From JBHOQX01 sp042408595 (GTDB taxonomy: Bacteria; Chloroflexota; Chloroflexia; Chloroflexales; Roseiflexaceae), in contig JBHOQX010000109.1 of NCBI GenBank assembly GCA_042408595.1, positions 11,513-75,512 on the forward strand: 64,000 nucleotides of DNA, given 5' to 3'. Below are positions 1-7,327 of this stretch, in pieces (the first letter of the stretch is position 1; every line of letters starts with the position of its first letter). The position numbers and the translations under genes are program-made. Below the pieces are notes generated by a model, which was not told the DNA's origin, searched no databases, and worked only from the letters and a program-made list of their open reading frames with translations.

Positions 1-815
1 ACGGGGGAGTGATGGCCGTCGCCTGGCTGCGGCCGCACCCGGAGGACGGCCCGGCCTTCAACGCACAGAACTACCCGCAGGCCCGCGCCGCCTACCTCGG
101 CTTTCGCGACTGGGCGCGCGAGCACGGCCTGCGCTTCGACGCCGTCGGCCTCGAAATCGCCCCGCCGGTCGAGGTCGCCCGCGCCGACCTGTTCAGTCCG
201 CGCTATCTGGCGCGACGCCTCTGGCTGGCCGGCGACAATGTCCTCTGGCCGGCGGCGCGCGCCGCCTACGCCGATCTGCTCGCCGTCATGCGCCACGATG
301 GCTACGAGACACACTCCTACCAGTGGCCGCTCGCCGCTGACGATCGCCGCGCCGGGACCACGCTGGTGCAGCGGGCGTTGGAGATCGTCGATCTGCCGTC
401 CGACCTCGATGTGCTGATCTGCCGCTGCGCCGACCCGCAGACGTGCGGCCGCCTGGGAAGCGCCTTCGTCGCGTCCTATGCCACCTCCGCCGACGCACTG
501 CTGCTGGACGCGGCACGCGGCTGGCCGGCGCTCCAGCGCGACCTGCTGCTCGCCGCGCGCCACTGCGACACGCTCTATCTCGACTCGCTGGAGGCCTGCG
601 TTGCCGGCGGGTTGCTCCCCCGGCTCGCCGCGCTGGACTGGTCCGCGCCGGCGCGGGCGCCCCGGCTGCCGCGCCTCGCCGTCGGCACGCTGCGCGCCCT
701 GCTGCTGCTCACGCTGCTCGGCGCGCGCTTCGGGCCGCGGGCGCTGGCCTGGGCCGGCTGGGTGCTGGCGGCGCTCCTCTGGCTGCGGGGGCGGCGCGAC
801 ACGGCGGCACGGTGA
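1..815 (+). CDS. C-terminal part of an unidentified membrane-anchored protein (5' end outside window)
   Basis: The reading frame is open from the first complete codon, so the true start probably lies upstream; GTG at 9 or ATG at 12 are only possible internal starts. About 268 residues are visible. The first two thirds look like a soluble alpha/beta domain (repeated aromatic-rich segments such as SYQWPL and DVLICRCADP). The last 40 residues form two hydrophobic stretches separated by a short basic turn and end in RRRDTAAR-like basic residues, so a C-terminal membrane anchor is likely. I do not recognise the family. The start of the visible part loosely resembles a TIM-barrel carbohydrate-active enzyme, but no catalytic motif is clear. 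It ends 370 bases before the pterin cluster and is not obviously linked to it. Confidence 0.55.
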   Translation, partial: GGVMAVAWLRPHPEDGPAFNAQNYPQARAAYLGFRDWAREHGLRFDAVGLEIAPPVEVARADLFSPRYLARRLWLAGDNVLWPAARAAYADLLAVMRHDGYETHSYQWPLAADDRRAGTTLVQRALEIVDLPSDLDVLICRCADPQTCGRLGSAFVASYATSADALLLDAARGWPALQRDLLLAARHCDTLYLDSLEACVAGGLLPRLAALDWSAPARAPRLPRLAVGTLRALLLLTLLGARFGPRALAWAGWVLAALLWLRGRRDTAAR

Positions 816-1188
816 TACGGTGCGCGTCGGGGCGTGTGCCATGCGCCCCGAGATTCCCGGGCCCTGCACGCCGGACCCGTCCCGCGTCTTCCTTCGTGGC
901 GGATCTATCTCCCCCAAATTTGCGTAATTGTTGATAGCATTACTTGCCATGTGGCACGTCTGCTGCAACGGTCAGGCGCCGTCACATGGGGCGCGGCCGC
1001 GGGACGATGTTGCGCGGCGCGCATGCATCCATGCGTGAGGAAGACGCGTACCATCGCAGGCGCCTGATGGCGGGGCGGTGAGGTGTCGGCAGGCGGTGGT
1101 CGGCGGGCGCATGCCGCAGTCGGCTATCTGCGCCAGAGGCACGGCTGGCGTTCGCCCTTCGTCAGCCTGAGACAAGGATGAGGGACAG
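816..1188. other. Intergenic region before the pterin cluster
   Basis: No gene is seen here. An AT-rich patch at about 911-945 in otherwise GC-rich DNA is the likeliest promoter location for the genes starting at 1189, but no clean -35/-10 pair is present. I looked for a tetrahydrofolate-type riboswitch and did not recognise one. The Shine-Dalgarno AGGGA lies at 1181-1185, just before the ATG at 1189. Confidence 0.4.
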
Positions 1189-2004
1189 ATGGTAGACGTC
1201 ACACGGCGATTCGAATTTTCTGCGGCGCACCGCTACTGGCGAGACGACTGGACGCGCGAGGAGAACGAGCGCGTCTTCGGCGCGTGTACCAGCCCCTACG
1301 GCCACGGCCACAACTACACGCTCGATGTGACCGTGCGCGGCGCGCCCGACCCGGTCACCGGGATGGTGATGAATATCACCGATCTGAAGCGGATCGTCGG
1401 CGACGTGCTGGAGGCGTTCGATCACAAACATCTGAACGAGGATACGCCCTACTTCAAGGACCGCATCCCGACGACCGAGAACATCGTGCGGGTGTTGTGG
1501 GGGCTGATCGCACCGCGCCTGCCGGCCGGCGTCGCCCTGGCGCGCCTGCGCCTGTACGAGTTGAGCGACCTGTGGGCCGACTATGCCGGCGAGGACGAGG
1601 CCGAGTTCTCGCGCTCGTATGTCTTCTCGGCGGCGCACCGCCTGCACGCCGCGCCGCTGTCGGACGCGGAGAATCAGGCACTGTACGGCAAGTGCAACAA
1701 CCCTAAGGGCCACGGCCACAACTACACGCTCGAGGTGACCGTGCGCGGCCCGGTCGATCCGGCGACCGGCATGGTGATCGACCTACCCGAGCTGGATCGG
1801 GCGGTCCACGCGGTGCTCGCGCCGCTCGATCACCATCACCTGGATCGGGAGGTTCCGGCCTTCGCCGACCAGCCCTCGACCGCCGAGAACATCGCCGTCT
1901 ACCTATGGAACGAGCTTGCGCCGCGGCTGGAAGGCCGGCTGGCGCGGGTTCGGCTGTGGGAGACGAAGAAGAACATGTTTGAATATTGTGGGGGGATTTC
2001 ATAG
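1189..2004 (+). CDS. Tandem (two-domain) 6-pyruvoyl-tetrahydropterin synthase
   Basis: Converts 7,8-dihydroneopterin triphosphate to 6-pyruvoyl-tetrahydropterin. The 271-residue protein is two complete PTPS domains fused head to tail (about 1-135 and 140-271). Domain 1 has zinc-binding H14, H39 and H41 and catalytic C33; domain 2 has H150, H175, H177 and C169. In both, the cysteine lies in a C-x5-HGH motif, the spacing of PTPS-II enzymes of tetrahydrobiopterin synthesis, not the C-x3-HGH of QueD. Each domain also has the DHxHL segment, a TTEN/TAEN motif and a late pterin-anchoring glutamate (LYE, LWE). Family members are normally single-domain subunits of about 140 residues forming hexamers, so this should build the same ring from three fused chains. 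ATG 1189 follows AGGGA. GTP cyclohydrolase I, which makes its substrate, is the next gene. Confidence 0.9.
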   Translation: MVDVTRRFEFSAAHRYWRDDWTREENERVFGACTSPYGHGHNYTLDVTVRGAPDPVTGMVMNITDLKRIVGDVLEAFDHKHLNEDTPYFKDRIPTTENIVRVLWGLIAPRLPAGVALARLRLYELSDLWADYAGEDEAEFSRSYVFSAAHRLHAAPLSDAENQALYGKCNNPKGHGHNYTLEVTVRGPVDPATGMVIDLPELDRAVHAVLAPLDHHHLDREVPAFADQPSTAENIAVYLWNELAPRLEGRLARVRLWETKKNMFEYCGGIS

Positions 2005-2025
2005 GCTTAGGGAGCGGAGAGCTTC

Positions 2026-2125
2026 GGGGAGGCGAAGCCTCCCCGGAATTCCTCTTGGCAGGCTCAGCGGCGGCGCGCCACCACTGAGCCTGCCAAGAAG
2101 TCTTGGAGGGCCGCAGGCCCTCCAA
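2026..2125. repeat. Triple-hairpin intergenic repeat, partial relative of the 59.6/62.7 kb element
   Basis: Three hairpins follow each other. GGGGAGGC/GCCTCCCC is at 2026-2033/2037-2044. A 15-bp perfect stem is at 2053-2067/2084-2098 (contains CTTGGCAGGCTCAG). TTGGAGGGCC/GGCCCTCCAA is at 2103-2112/2116-2125 and is followed by AACCTCC. The last hairpin and its right flank match the element at 59688-59715. The terminal inverted repeats of that element are not seen here. It lies between the pterin synthase and GTP cyclohydrolase genes, so it could shape mRNA processing in the operon. Confidence 0.75.
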
Positions 2126-2177
2126 ACCTCCCGCACAGTGGGCGATAGCATCATCGATGCACAATGGAGACAATCAC

Positions 2178-2885
2178 ATGAACCCCAACGGCAACGGCCA
2201 CAACGGCCGCAATGGACATACTGGCATGAAGCAGGCCGCAGCGGAGTTGGACCTGTCGCAGTTCGAGGAACTGATCATCCCCGGACGCGGCAAGATCGAG
2301 GGCATGACGTTCGACTCGGACGCGCGGATCGAAGCGGCGGTGCAGTCGATCCTGGGCGCGATCGGCGAGGACCCGGCGCGCGAGGGGCTGCTGCGTACGC
2401 CGAGCCGTGTGGCGAAGATGTACGCCGAGTTGACTGCCGGCTATCGCGTCGATCCGGAGGCGCTGATCAACGACGCCGTCTTCAGTGTGGACTATGACGA
2501 AATGGTGATGGTGAAGGACATCGACTTCGCCAGCCTCTGCGAGCACCACATGCTGCCGTTCATGGGCCGCGTCCATGTCGCCTACATCCCGGACGGCAAA
2601 GTGATCGGGCTGAGCAAGATCCCGCGGATCGTCGAAATGTTCGCGCGGCGGCTTCAGGTGCAGGAGCGGATGACGGTGCAGATCGCCGATTTCCTCAACG
2701 AGGCGCTCAGCCCGCGCGGTGTCGCCGTGGTCGCCGAGGGGGTGCATCTGTGCTCGGTGATGCGCGGCGTCAAGAAGGCCAATGCCACGATGATCACCTC
2801 GGCGATGCGCGGTGTCTTCCGCGACGACCCGAAGACCCGCGCCGAGTTCATGGGCCACGTCGATCGGGCCGGCGCGCGGGAGTAG
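2178..2885 (+). CDS. folE: GTP cyclohydrolase I
   Basis: Opens the imidazole ring of GTP to form 7,8-dihydroneopterin triphosphate, the first committed step of folate and biopterin synthesis. The 235-residue protein has the type I zinc site: C121 and H123/H124 in CEHHMLPF, and C192 in VHLCSVMRG; the 71-residue spacing between the cysteines matches E. coli FolE. The conserved GLSKIPRIVE and QERMT segments are present. The first 40 residues are a poorly conserved Asn/Gly/His-rich tail. ATG 2178 is chosen because GGAG lies nine bases before it; an in-frame TTG at 2103 would place the start inside a hairpin. Its product is the substrate of the upstream double PTPS, which strongly suggests a biopterin pathway rather than folate alone. 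Confidence 0.95.
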   Translation: MNPNGNGHNGRNGHTGMKQAAAELDLSQFEELIIPGRGKIEGMTFDSDARIEAAVQSILGAIGEDPAREGLLRTPSRVAKMYAELTAGYRVDPEALINDAVFSVDYDEMVMVKDIDFASLCEHHMLPFMGRVHVAYIPDGKVIGLSKIPRIVEMFARRLQVQERMTVQIADFLNEALSPRGVAVVAEGVHLCSVMRGVKKANATMITSAMRGVFRDDPKTRAEFMGHVDRAGARE

Positions 2886-2943
2886 CATGCGCGGGTTAAG
2901 GGGTGAATTGCCTTTGCCCCGACACGTGGCCTGCAGTAATGGT

Positions 2944-3648
2944 ATGAATGTTCCACGCACCATCGTCATTCTTGGCGCGTCGCGCGGGATTGGCCGGGCG
3001 ACGGCGCTGGCGCTCGCGGCGCCCGGCGCGCGGCTGGTGCTCGCCGCCCGCGACGAAGCGGCCCTGGCCCGGGTAGCCGCCGACGCCCGCGAGCACGGCG
3101 CGGAGGCCGAGCCTGTGACCTGCGACATCACCGCCGAGCCGCACGTCCTCCGGCTGATGGAGACGGCGGCAGCCAGCGGGCGGATCGACATGCTGGTGAA
3201 CAGCGCCGGCGGCGCGGTCGTGCGCCCGTTCGAGGAACTGACGCTGGCCGAGTGGGAGGAGACGCTGCGTGCCGGGCTGACCGGCGCGTTCCTCGCCTGC
3301 AAGCACGCCGCACCACACATGCCCGACGGTGGGCTGATCGTCAATGTCGCCTCGGTCGCAGCGCGGCAGGCGTTCCCCGGCTGGTCGGCCTACGCCGCGG
3401 CCAAGGCCGGGCTGCTCGCCTTTTCGAACGCCATCCGCGAAGAATTGCGCCCGCGCGGCATCCGTGTCACCGTCGTGCTGCCCGCCGCGACCGACACCGG
3501 GCTGTGGGACGCAGTGCCTGGGGAGTGGAACCGCGCCAACATGCTGCGCGCCGAAGACGTGGGCCGCGCCATCGCCCACCTCGCCACGCAGCCAGCGTAT
3601 ATGACGACCGAGGAACTGGTGGTCGGGCATGTTGCCGGGAGGTTGTAA
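2944..3648 (+). CDS. Short-chain dehydrogenase/reductase, candidate sepiapterin-type reductase
   Basis: A 234-residue classical SDR that reduces or oxidises a carbonyl with NAD(P)H. It shows the nucleotide-binding GASRGIGR at 11-18, the NSAG motif near 80 and the catalytic Ser137-Tyr150-x3-Lys154. The basic residue after the glycine motif and the AAR segment at the end of strand 2 favour NADPH. Context gives the best functional hint: it starts 58 bases after folE and follows a PTPS-II, and the third enzyme of tetrahydrobiopterin synthesis, sepiapterin reductase, is an SDR. That assignment is inference; it could equally act on another substrate. ATG 2944 is preferred; an upstream in-frame start at 2812 would overlap folE. 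Confidence 0.75.
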   Translation: MNVPRTIVILGASRGIGRATALALAAPGARLVLAARDEAALARVAADAREHGAEAEPVTCDITAEPHVLRLMETAAASGRIDMLVNSAGGAVVRPFEELTLAEWEETLRAGLTGAFLACKHAAPHMPDGGLIVNVASVAARQAFPGWSAYAAAKAGLLAFSNAIREELRPRGIRVTVVLPAATDTGLWDAVPGEWNRANMLRAEDVGRAIAHLATQPAYMTTEELVVGHVAGRL

Positions 3649-3701
3649 GAGCTAGGTTCAGCCTTTCATGCCACTTGTGTCGCAGGCTGTCATCATGGGG
3701 G

Positions 3702-4097
3702 TCACCCGCCATACGGCGGCAGCGTATTCACCAAAAAGCCGTTCCGGGTCTTGACGACAGTGAACGGAAACTCGGAAACCTTCGGTGTACCTGGAATGGC
3801 GATGACAAACGGGCGCCCGTCCGCCTCCACAAATGTCACGGTGAAGGTAAATATGCCGGTCGGATCTGTGCTGCTCTGTCTGATCGACGCCGGCGCGAGG
3901 CACCGGAGACCGTTCACACGGCAGCCGGATTCGAGCAGGGCGGCCCGGTCGTCCGGCGCGATGCCCGGGTTCCAGTCGCGTAGTGTTTCGTAGCTGCTGC
4001 CGTCGAGCGCCGCCGCGCCCTGGTAGTCGCCGCGGCGCATCGGGTCGAGGAACTGCTCAAGGGTGGCCTGCGCCGCGCGCTCGTTCGCGCGACTCAC
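3702..4097 (-). CDS. Hypothetical NTF2/lumazine-like domain, probably lacking its N-terminal signal
   Basis: A 131-residue reading frame. The pattern (helix AAQATLEQFLDPMRRGDYQGAAAL, then strands ending in VVKTRNGFLVNTLPP) resembles the small cone-shaped DUF4878/NTF2-like domains usually found on secreted lipoproteins in this phylum. No signal peptide or lipobox precedes it. The only start is a GTG at 4097, and an in-frame TAA lies seven codons further upstream, so the exported N-terminus is missing. This may be a decayed gene fragment. It converges on the SDR gene with 53 bases between them. Confidence 0.45.
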   Translation of the reverse strand: MSRANERAAQATLEQFLDPMRRGDYQGAAALDGSSYETLRDWNPGIAPDDRAALLESGCRVNGLRCLAPASIRQSSTDPTGIFTFTVTFVEADGRPFVIAIPGTPKVSEFPFTVVKTRNGFLVNTLPPYGG

Positions 4098-4229
4098 TGG
4101 CAGGATGGAGTTGCTTTACTTCGATTGTCTGAACCATGTCAACAGCTTCCGGAGCGGGTGGCAATTGAATGTGTCGCGGTGTAGAATGGCCCACGTCGGT
4201 CGGTCGCCATTTGTTGTTCGTTGCCATCA

Positions 4230-4559
4230 ATGCCCAAAGAGGCCATACTCGTCGCCAAACTCGTCGAACTGCCGCCCGGCGCGCTGCGCTACGCCGAGGT
4301 GGACGGCCTGCCGATCGCGCTTGCCAACGTCGGCGGGACGATCTACGCCTTCAGCGATGTCTGCCGGCACGAAGGCGGGCCGCTCTCCGCCGGCGTCCTG
4401 ATCGGCGAAACCGTCACATGCCCGTGGCATGGTTGGACGTACAACGTCCGCACCGGAAAGGCGGTCATCCCGCCGGTCTGCATCCGCATCCCGACCTACG
4501 AGGTGCGCGTCGAGGGCGAGGATGTGTTCGTGATCGTGGACTGGCCGGAAGATGCGTAG
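4230..4559 (+). CDS. Rieske [2Fe-2S] ferredoxin (nitrite reductase small subunit-like)
   Basis: A 109-residue soluble electron carrier. The cluster-binding motifs are C-R-H and C-P-W-H, separated by 17 residues (CRHEGGPLSAG... TVTCPWHG), as in Rieske ferredoxins and NirD-like proteins. There is no membrane helix or signal peptide, so it acts in the cytoplasm, possibly for a Rieske or flavin oxygenase encoded elsewhere. ATG 4230 is used; an in-frame TTG at 4221 is less likely. A possible -10 (TAGAAT, 4182-4187) lies upstream without a good -35. It stands alone, with a converging dehydrogenase downstream across a hairpin-forming low-complexity spacer. Confidence 0.88.
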   Translation: MPKEAILVAKLVELPPGALRYAEVDGLPIALANVGGTIYAFSDVCRHEGGPLSAGVLIGETVTCPWHGWTYNVRTGKAVIPPVCIRIPTYEVRVEGEDVFVIVDWPEDA

Positions 4560-4569
4560 TGCGTAAAGC

Positions 4570-4672
4570 GACGAAGGACGAATGACGAAGGACGAACGTC
4601 GACGCTGCCTTGGCAGAGATGTATGCATCTTGTTGGGCTTGCTTTTGTCCTCGGTCTTTCGTCCTTCATCCA
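4570..4672. terminator. Low-complexity inverted-repeat spacer between convergent genes, possible bidirectional terminator
   Basis: GACGAAGGAC occurs twice (4570-4579, 4584-4593). GAAGGACGAA at 4587-4596 can pair with TTCGTCCTTC at 4658-4667 across a 61-base loop. The spacer separates the convergent Rieske and dehydrogenase genes. No uridine tract follows either arm, so termination is only a possibility. The same words recur in other spacers (see findings). Confidence 0.4.
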
Positions 4673-4675
4673 GCT

Positions 4676-5686
4676 TCACCCCTCGAACTGCGCCGCCAGT
4701 GCCTCGGCCCACTGCTCGTTGGCGTGGCGCGTGCGCCCGGCGTTGTGCGGCGTATGAACGACGTTCTCGCGCCCCAGCAGCGGGTCGTCGAGCGGGAGCG
4801 GCTCGATGTCGAAGACATCGGCGGCGAGTGCCAGTTCGTCGGCCAGCACCCGTGCGCGGAGCGCCGCCACATCGCAGATCGCCGCGCGGGTCGCCAGGAT
4901 GACCAGGCAGCCCTGCGGCAGCGCGCGGATATGCTCCGCCGTCACCAGGCCGCGGGTGGCGTCGGTCAGCGGAAGCATCGGCGCAAAAACCTCGGCGTCA
5001 CGCACCAGCCGCTCCAGCCGCCATTCGCGGCGCGCGCCAGCCCGGTGGAAGCACGGCTCGGGAGCGTACGGGTCCCACGCCGCTACGTCTGCGCCCAGCA
5101 TACGGGTGAAGCTGGCGTAGCGGCTGCCGATGTTGCCGGCGCCGACAACCCGTACGCGCTTACCGGCGATCGTCCCGTTCGCGAAGCGTGGGTCGTCGCC
5201 GAACTGTTCGCCGCGGGCGCCGGGCCGCCCTACGCCGCCCGGCGCACTGTAATCCCACGGCGCGTGGCTGGTCAGGATCGCGTGGTGCAGCTGCGGGATG
5301 CGCCGCAGGCCGCAGAGCGTGAGCGCCAGGGCGAACTCGGCCACGCTCTGACCCCAGAACCCCTCGCTCGGCTGTGTGTACGCCCGCACACCGCGCGCCG
5401 CGAGTAGCTCCGCCGCGCCAGGCAGCGGCCCGTAGCCGCCCTCGACGGCCGCCTCGCGCAGCCGCGGCATCCGGTCGAGGCAGGCCGCCGTCAGCGGGAC
5501 GCCCAGCGCCACCAGGCGCGTCACTTGCTCTGGCGCGGCGGCCAGCTCCCCGACTGGGCGGCGGTCGCCGCGGGCCAGGCGGACGAGCTCGACCGTGCCC
5601 TGCGCCCGCCACAGCGCATGGAGGTGGTCGGCGGCAAACGGCCAGATTCCGTCAAAATCGGGATGGACGACGATCAGGCTGGTCAT
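4676..5686 (-). CDS. D-isomer-specific 2-hydroxyacid dehydrogenase family protein
   Basis: NAD(P)-dependent interconversion of D-2-hydroxyacids and 2-ketoacids. The 336-residue protein has the usual length. GAGNIG at 182-187 is the Rossmann dinucleotide loop; the conserved arginine of the ATRAA segment, the acidic residue in DVFDIEPLP and the catalytic histidine in HTPHNAG near residue 310 are all recognisable. The motif after the glycine loop is shorter than in typical D-lactate or glycerate dehydrogenases, so the substrate cannot be named. The ATG at 5686 follows AGGAG. It is divergent from deoC, sharing the 5687-5929 spacer. Confidence 0.85.
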   Translation of the reverse strand: MTSLIVVHPDFDGIWPFAADHLHALWRAQGTVELVRLARGDRRPVGELAAAPEQVTRLVALGVPLTAACLDRMPRLREAAVEGGYGPLPGAAELLAARGVRAYTQPSEGFWGQSVAEFALALTLCGLRRIPQLHHAILTSHAPWDYSAPGGVGRPGARGEQFGDDPRFANGTIAGKRVRVVGAGNIGSRYASFTRMLGADVAAWDPYAPEPCFHRAGARREWRLERLVRDAEVFAPMLPLTDATRGLVTAEHIRALPQGCLVILATRAAICDVAALRARVLADELALAADVFDIEPLPLDDPLLGRENVVHTPHNAGRTRHANEQWAEALAAQFEG

Positions 5687-5706
5687 GTGGCTCCTGCGCT
5701 TTCAGG

Positions 5707-5851
5707 ACGAAGGACGGTGGACGAAGGACAAAGGCAGGTTTTTCTTGATTCGAACAGTGTTGGCGTAGCGCGCTTCCGGGCGGGCTTGTCGGCGGCAGAA
5801 TCCCACCCCCCAACCTCCAGCCCCTGCGCGGGCCGGGGTTCGTCCTTCGTC
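5707..5851. repeat. Low-complexity word-repeat spacer
   Basis: GACGAAGGAC is present at 5707-5716 and 5720-5729, and its exact complement GTCCTTCGTC at 5842-5851, allowing a long-range hairpin. The spacer separates the divergent dehydrogenase and deoC genes and ends just before the deoC promoter. Confidence 0.6.
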
Positions 5852-5865
5852 AGCTGCGAGGCACC

Positions 5866-5895
5866 TTGTCACCTCGGCCCCTTCTCCAGTATAAT
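5866..5895 (+). promoter_or_regulatory. Sigma70-type promoter of deoC
   Basis: TTGTCA (5866-5871) and TATAAT (5890-5895) are separated by 18 bases, close to the housekeeping consensus. Transcription would start near 5902, leaving a leader of about 28 bases with AGAGGG before the ATG at 5930. Confidence 0.65.
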
Positions 5896-5929
5896 GGAAT
5901 ATCTCTGCGATGCCGACAGAGGGCCGCCG

Positions 5930-6925
5930 ATGCTCAAGCAGAAACGAGACGAGCGTGTTGCGGCGCTCGAGGCGCACGATACGCGCAACCCCGGGTGCCC
6001 GCTCGAGCTGGGCTGGATCGAGGACGTGCGCGTCAACCGCAGCGCCGTGGAACGCCGCGCTGCCACCCTTCCCGCCCGCCGCACGGTCAAGCAGGCCTGG
6101 CAGGCGGCCTGGCTGCTCCGCGCCGTTACCGTGCTCGACCTGACGACCCTTAGCGGCGACGACACGCCCGGCAACGTCGCGCGGCTGTGTGCCAAGGCCC
6201 GCCACCCGGTGCGCGGCGACCTTCTGGCGGCGCTCGGCGCCGCCGGCCTCGGCATCCGCGTCGCGGCGGTCTGTGTCTATCATGAAATGGTTCCGACCGC
6301 CGTCGCCGCGCTGCGTGGGACGGATATCCCGGTTGCCGCGGTCTCGGCCGGCTTCCCCGCCGGGCTGAACCCGCTCGACCTGCGCATCCGCGAGATCGAG
6401 GCGTCGGTCGCGGCGGGCGCACGCGAGATCGACATCGTCATCAGCCGGCGGCACGTGCTCACCGGCGACTGGCAGGCGCTCTACGATGAAGTGCGCGCCT
6501 TTCGCGCCGCCTGCGGCCCGGCGCACATGAAGGCTATCCTGGCGACCGGCGAGCTCGGCACGCTCCAGCACGTGATGCAGGCCAGCCTGGTGGCGATGAT
6601 GGCTGGCGCGGATTTTATCAAAACTTCCACCGGCAAGGAAGCGGTCAACGCCACGCTGCCGGTGAGCCTGGTGATGGTGCGGGCCATCCGCGCCTACCAC
6701 GAGCGCACCGGCGCCACGGTCGGCTTTAAGCCGGCGGGCGGCATCCGCACCGCCAAGCAGGCGCTCGACTGGCTGATCTTGATGAAAGAAGAGCTCGGCG
6801 ACCCGTGGCTGCGGCCGCACCTGTTCCGCATCGGCGCGAGCACGCTCCTCGGCGATATCGAGCGCCAACTGGAGCACGCCGCGACCGGCCGGTACTCGGC
6901 GGCGTTCCGACATCCGTTGGGATAG
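5930..6925 (+). CDS. deoC: Deoxyribose-phosphate aldolase, eukaryotic-type (DERA)
   Basis: Cleaves 2-deoxyribose-5-phosphate to acetaldehyde and glyceraldehyde-3-phosphate in deoxynucleoside breakdown. The 331-residue protein is longer than E. coli DeoC (259) and close to human DERA (about 318). The N-terminal segment (NPGCPLELGWI, ARRTVKQAWQAAWLLRAVT) closely follows the animal enzyme as I know it. K231 in DFIKTSTGK is the Schiff-base lysine and K267 in GFKPAGGIR the second active-site lysine; their spacing of 36 equals that in the human enzyme. The frame stays open far upstream, but ATG 5930 follows the promoter and AGAGGG. The next gene, an aldehyde dehydrogenase, could consume the acetaldehyde. 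Confidence 0.93.
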   Translation: MLKQKRDERVAALEAHDTRNPGCPLELGWIEDVRVNRSAVERRAATLPARRTVKQAWQAAWLLRAVTVLDLTTLSGDDTPGNVARLCAKARHPVRGDLLAALGAAGLGIRVAAVCVYHEMVPTAVAALRGTDIPVAAVSAGFPAGLNPLDLRIREIEASVAAGAREIDIVISRRHVLTGDWQALYDEVRAFRAACGPAHMKAILATGELGTLQHVMQASLVAMMAGADFIKTSTGKEAVNATLPVSLVMVRAIRAYHERTGATVGFKPAGGIRTAKQALDWLILMKEELGDPWLRPHLFRIGASTLLGDIERQLEHAATGRYSAAFRHPLG

Positions 6926-7327
6926 GGAGTGCTTGGCACTGGATCGTGCGCCCGACCCATCGCGATGCGCTCGTCTGGAGCCGGCCCGACGCCGCGCTCG
7001 GCGACCATGCCCGGAGGAGCTGGTCTCCCCGACGCTGCCGATCCGCGCGCCCGTTAGCGCCTTTTTCGCCGGCGCGCCCAATACAACGGTGTAGCGGACG
7101 AAGGACGACGGACGAACGCCAAGCGAAGGAGCCAGCGAGCCAAGGTGACACGTTGACACGGTGACAGGGTGGCTCTGCTTGCCTGGATGGCGATGCGACG
7201 GGCGTCGAGGATGGAGGATCGAGGATGGAGGATGAGGATGAGGATCGAGGAAGTGATCGCGATCTTCAATCTTCGATCCACTACCGTCCACCGTCCCCCG
7301 TCCACCATCCATAGCCAGGGTTGACCA
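6926..7327. repeat. Spacer between deoC and the aldehyde dehydrogenase, dominated by word repeats
   Basis: No gene is recognised. After about 160 bases of ordinary-looking sequence, 7097-7318 is a mosaic of imperfect tandem words: GACGAAGGAC (7097-7106), GTGACA/GTTGACACGG near 7145-7170, GGATGGAGGATC-type units near 7197-7245, and GTCCACCGTCC (7286-7296). Each block changes its unit. No promoter is clear. Confidence 0.6.

Noticed and set aside
816..1188. Possible tetrahydrofolate or preQ1 riboswitch ahead of the pterin genes
   Set aside because: I could not find the conserved core of either class; only an AT-rich patch is present.
1189..2004. QueD (queuosine pathway) for the double PTPS protein
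   Set aside because: Both domains have C-x5-HGH rather than the C-x3-HGH of QueD, and no queC or queE lies nearby.
5525..5929. N-terminal extension of deoC to the far upstream open start
   Set aside because: The extension translates the antisense of the dehydrogenase and a word-repeat spacer; a near-consensus promoter lies inside it.
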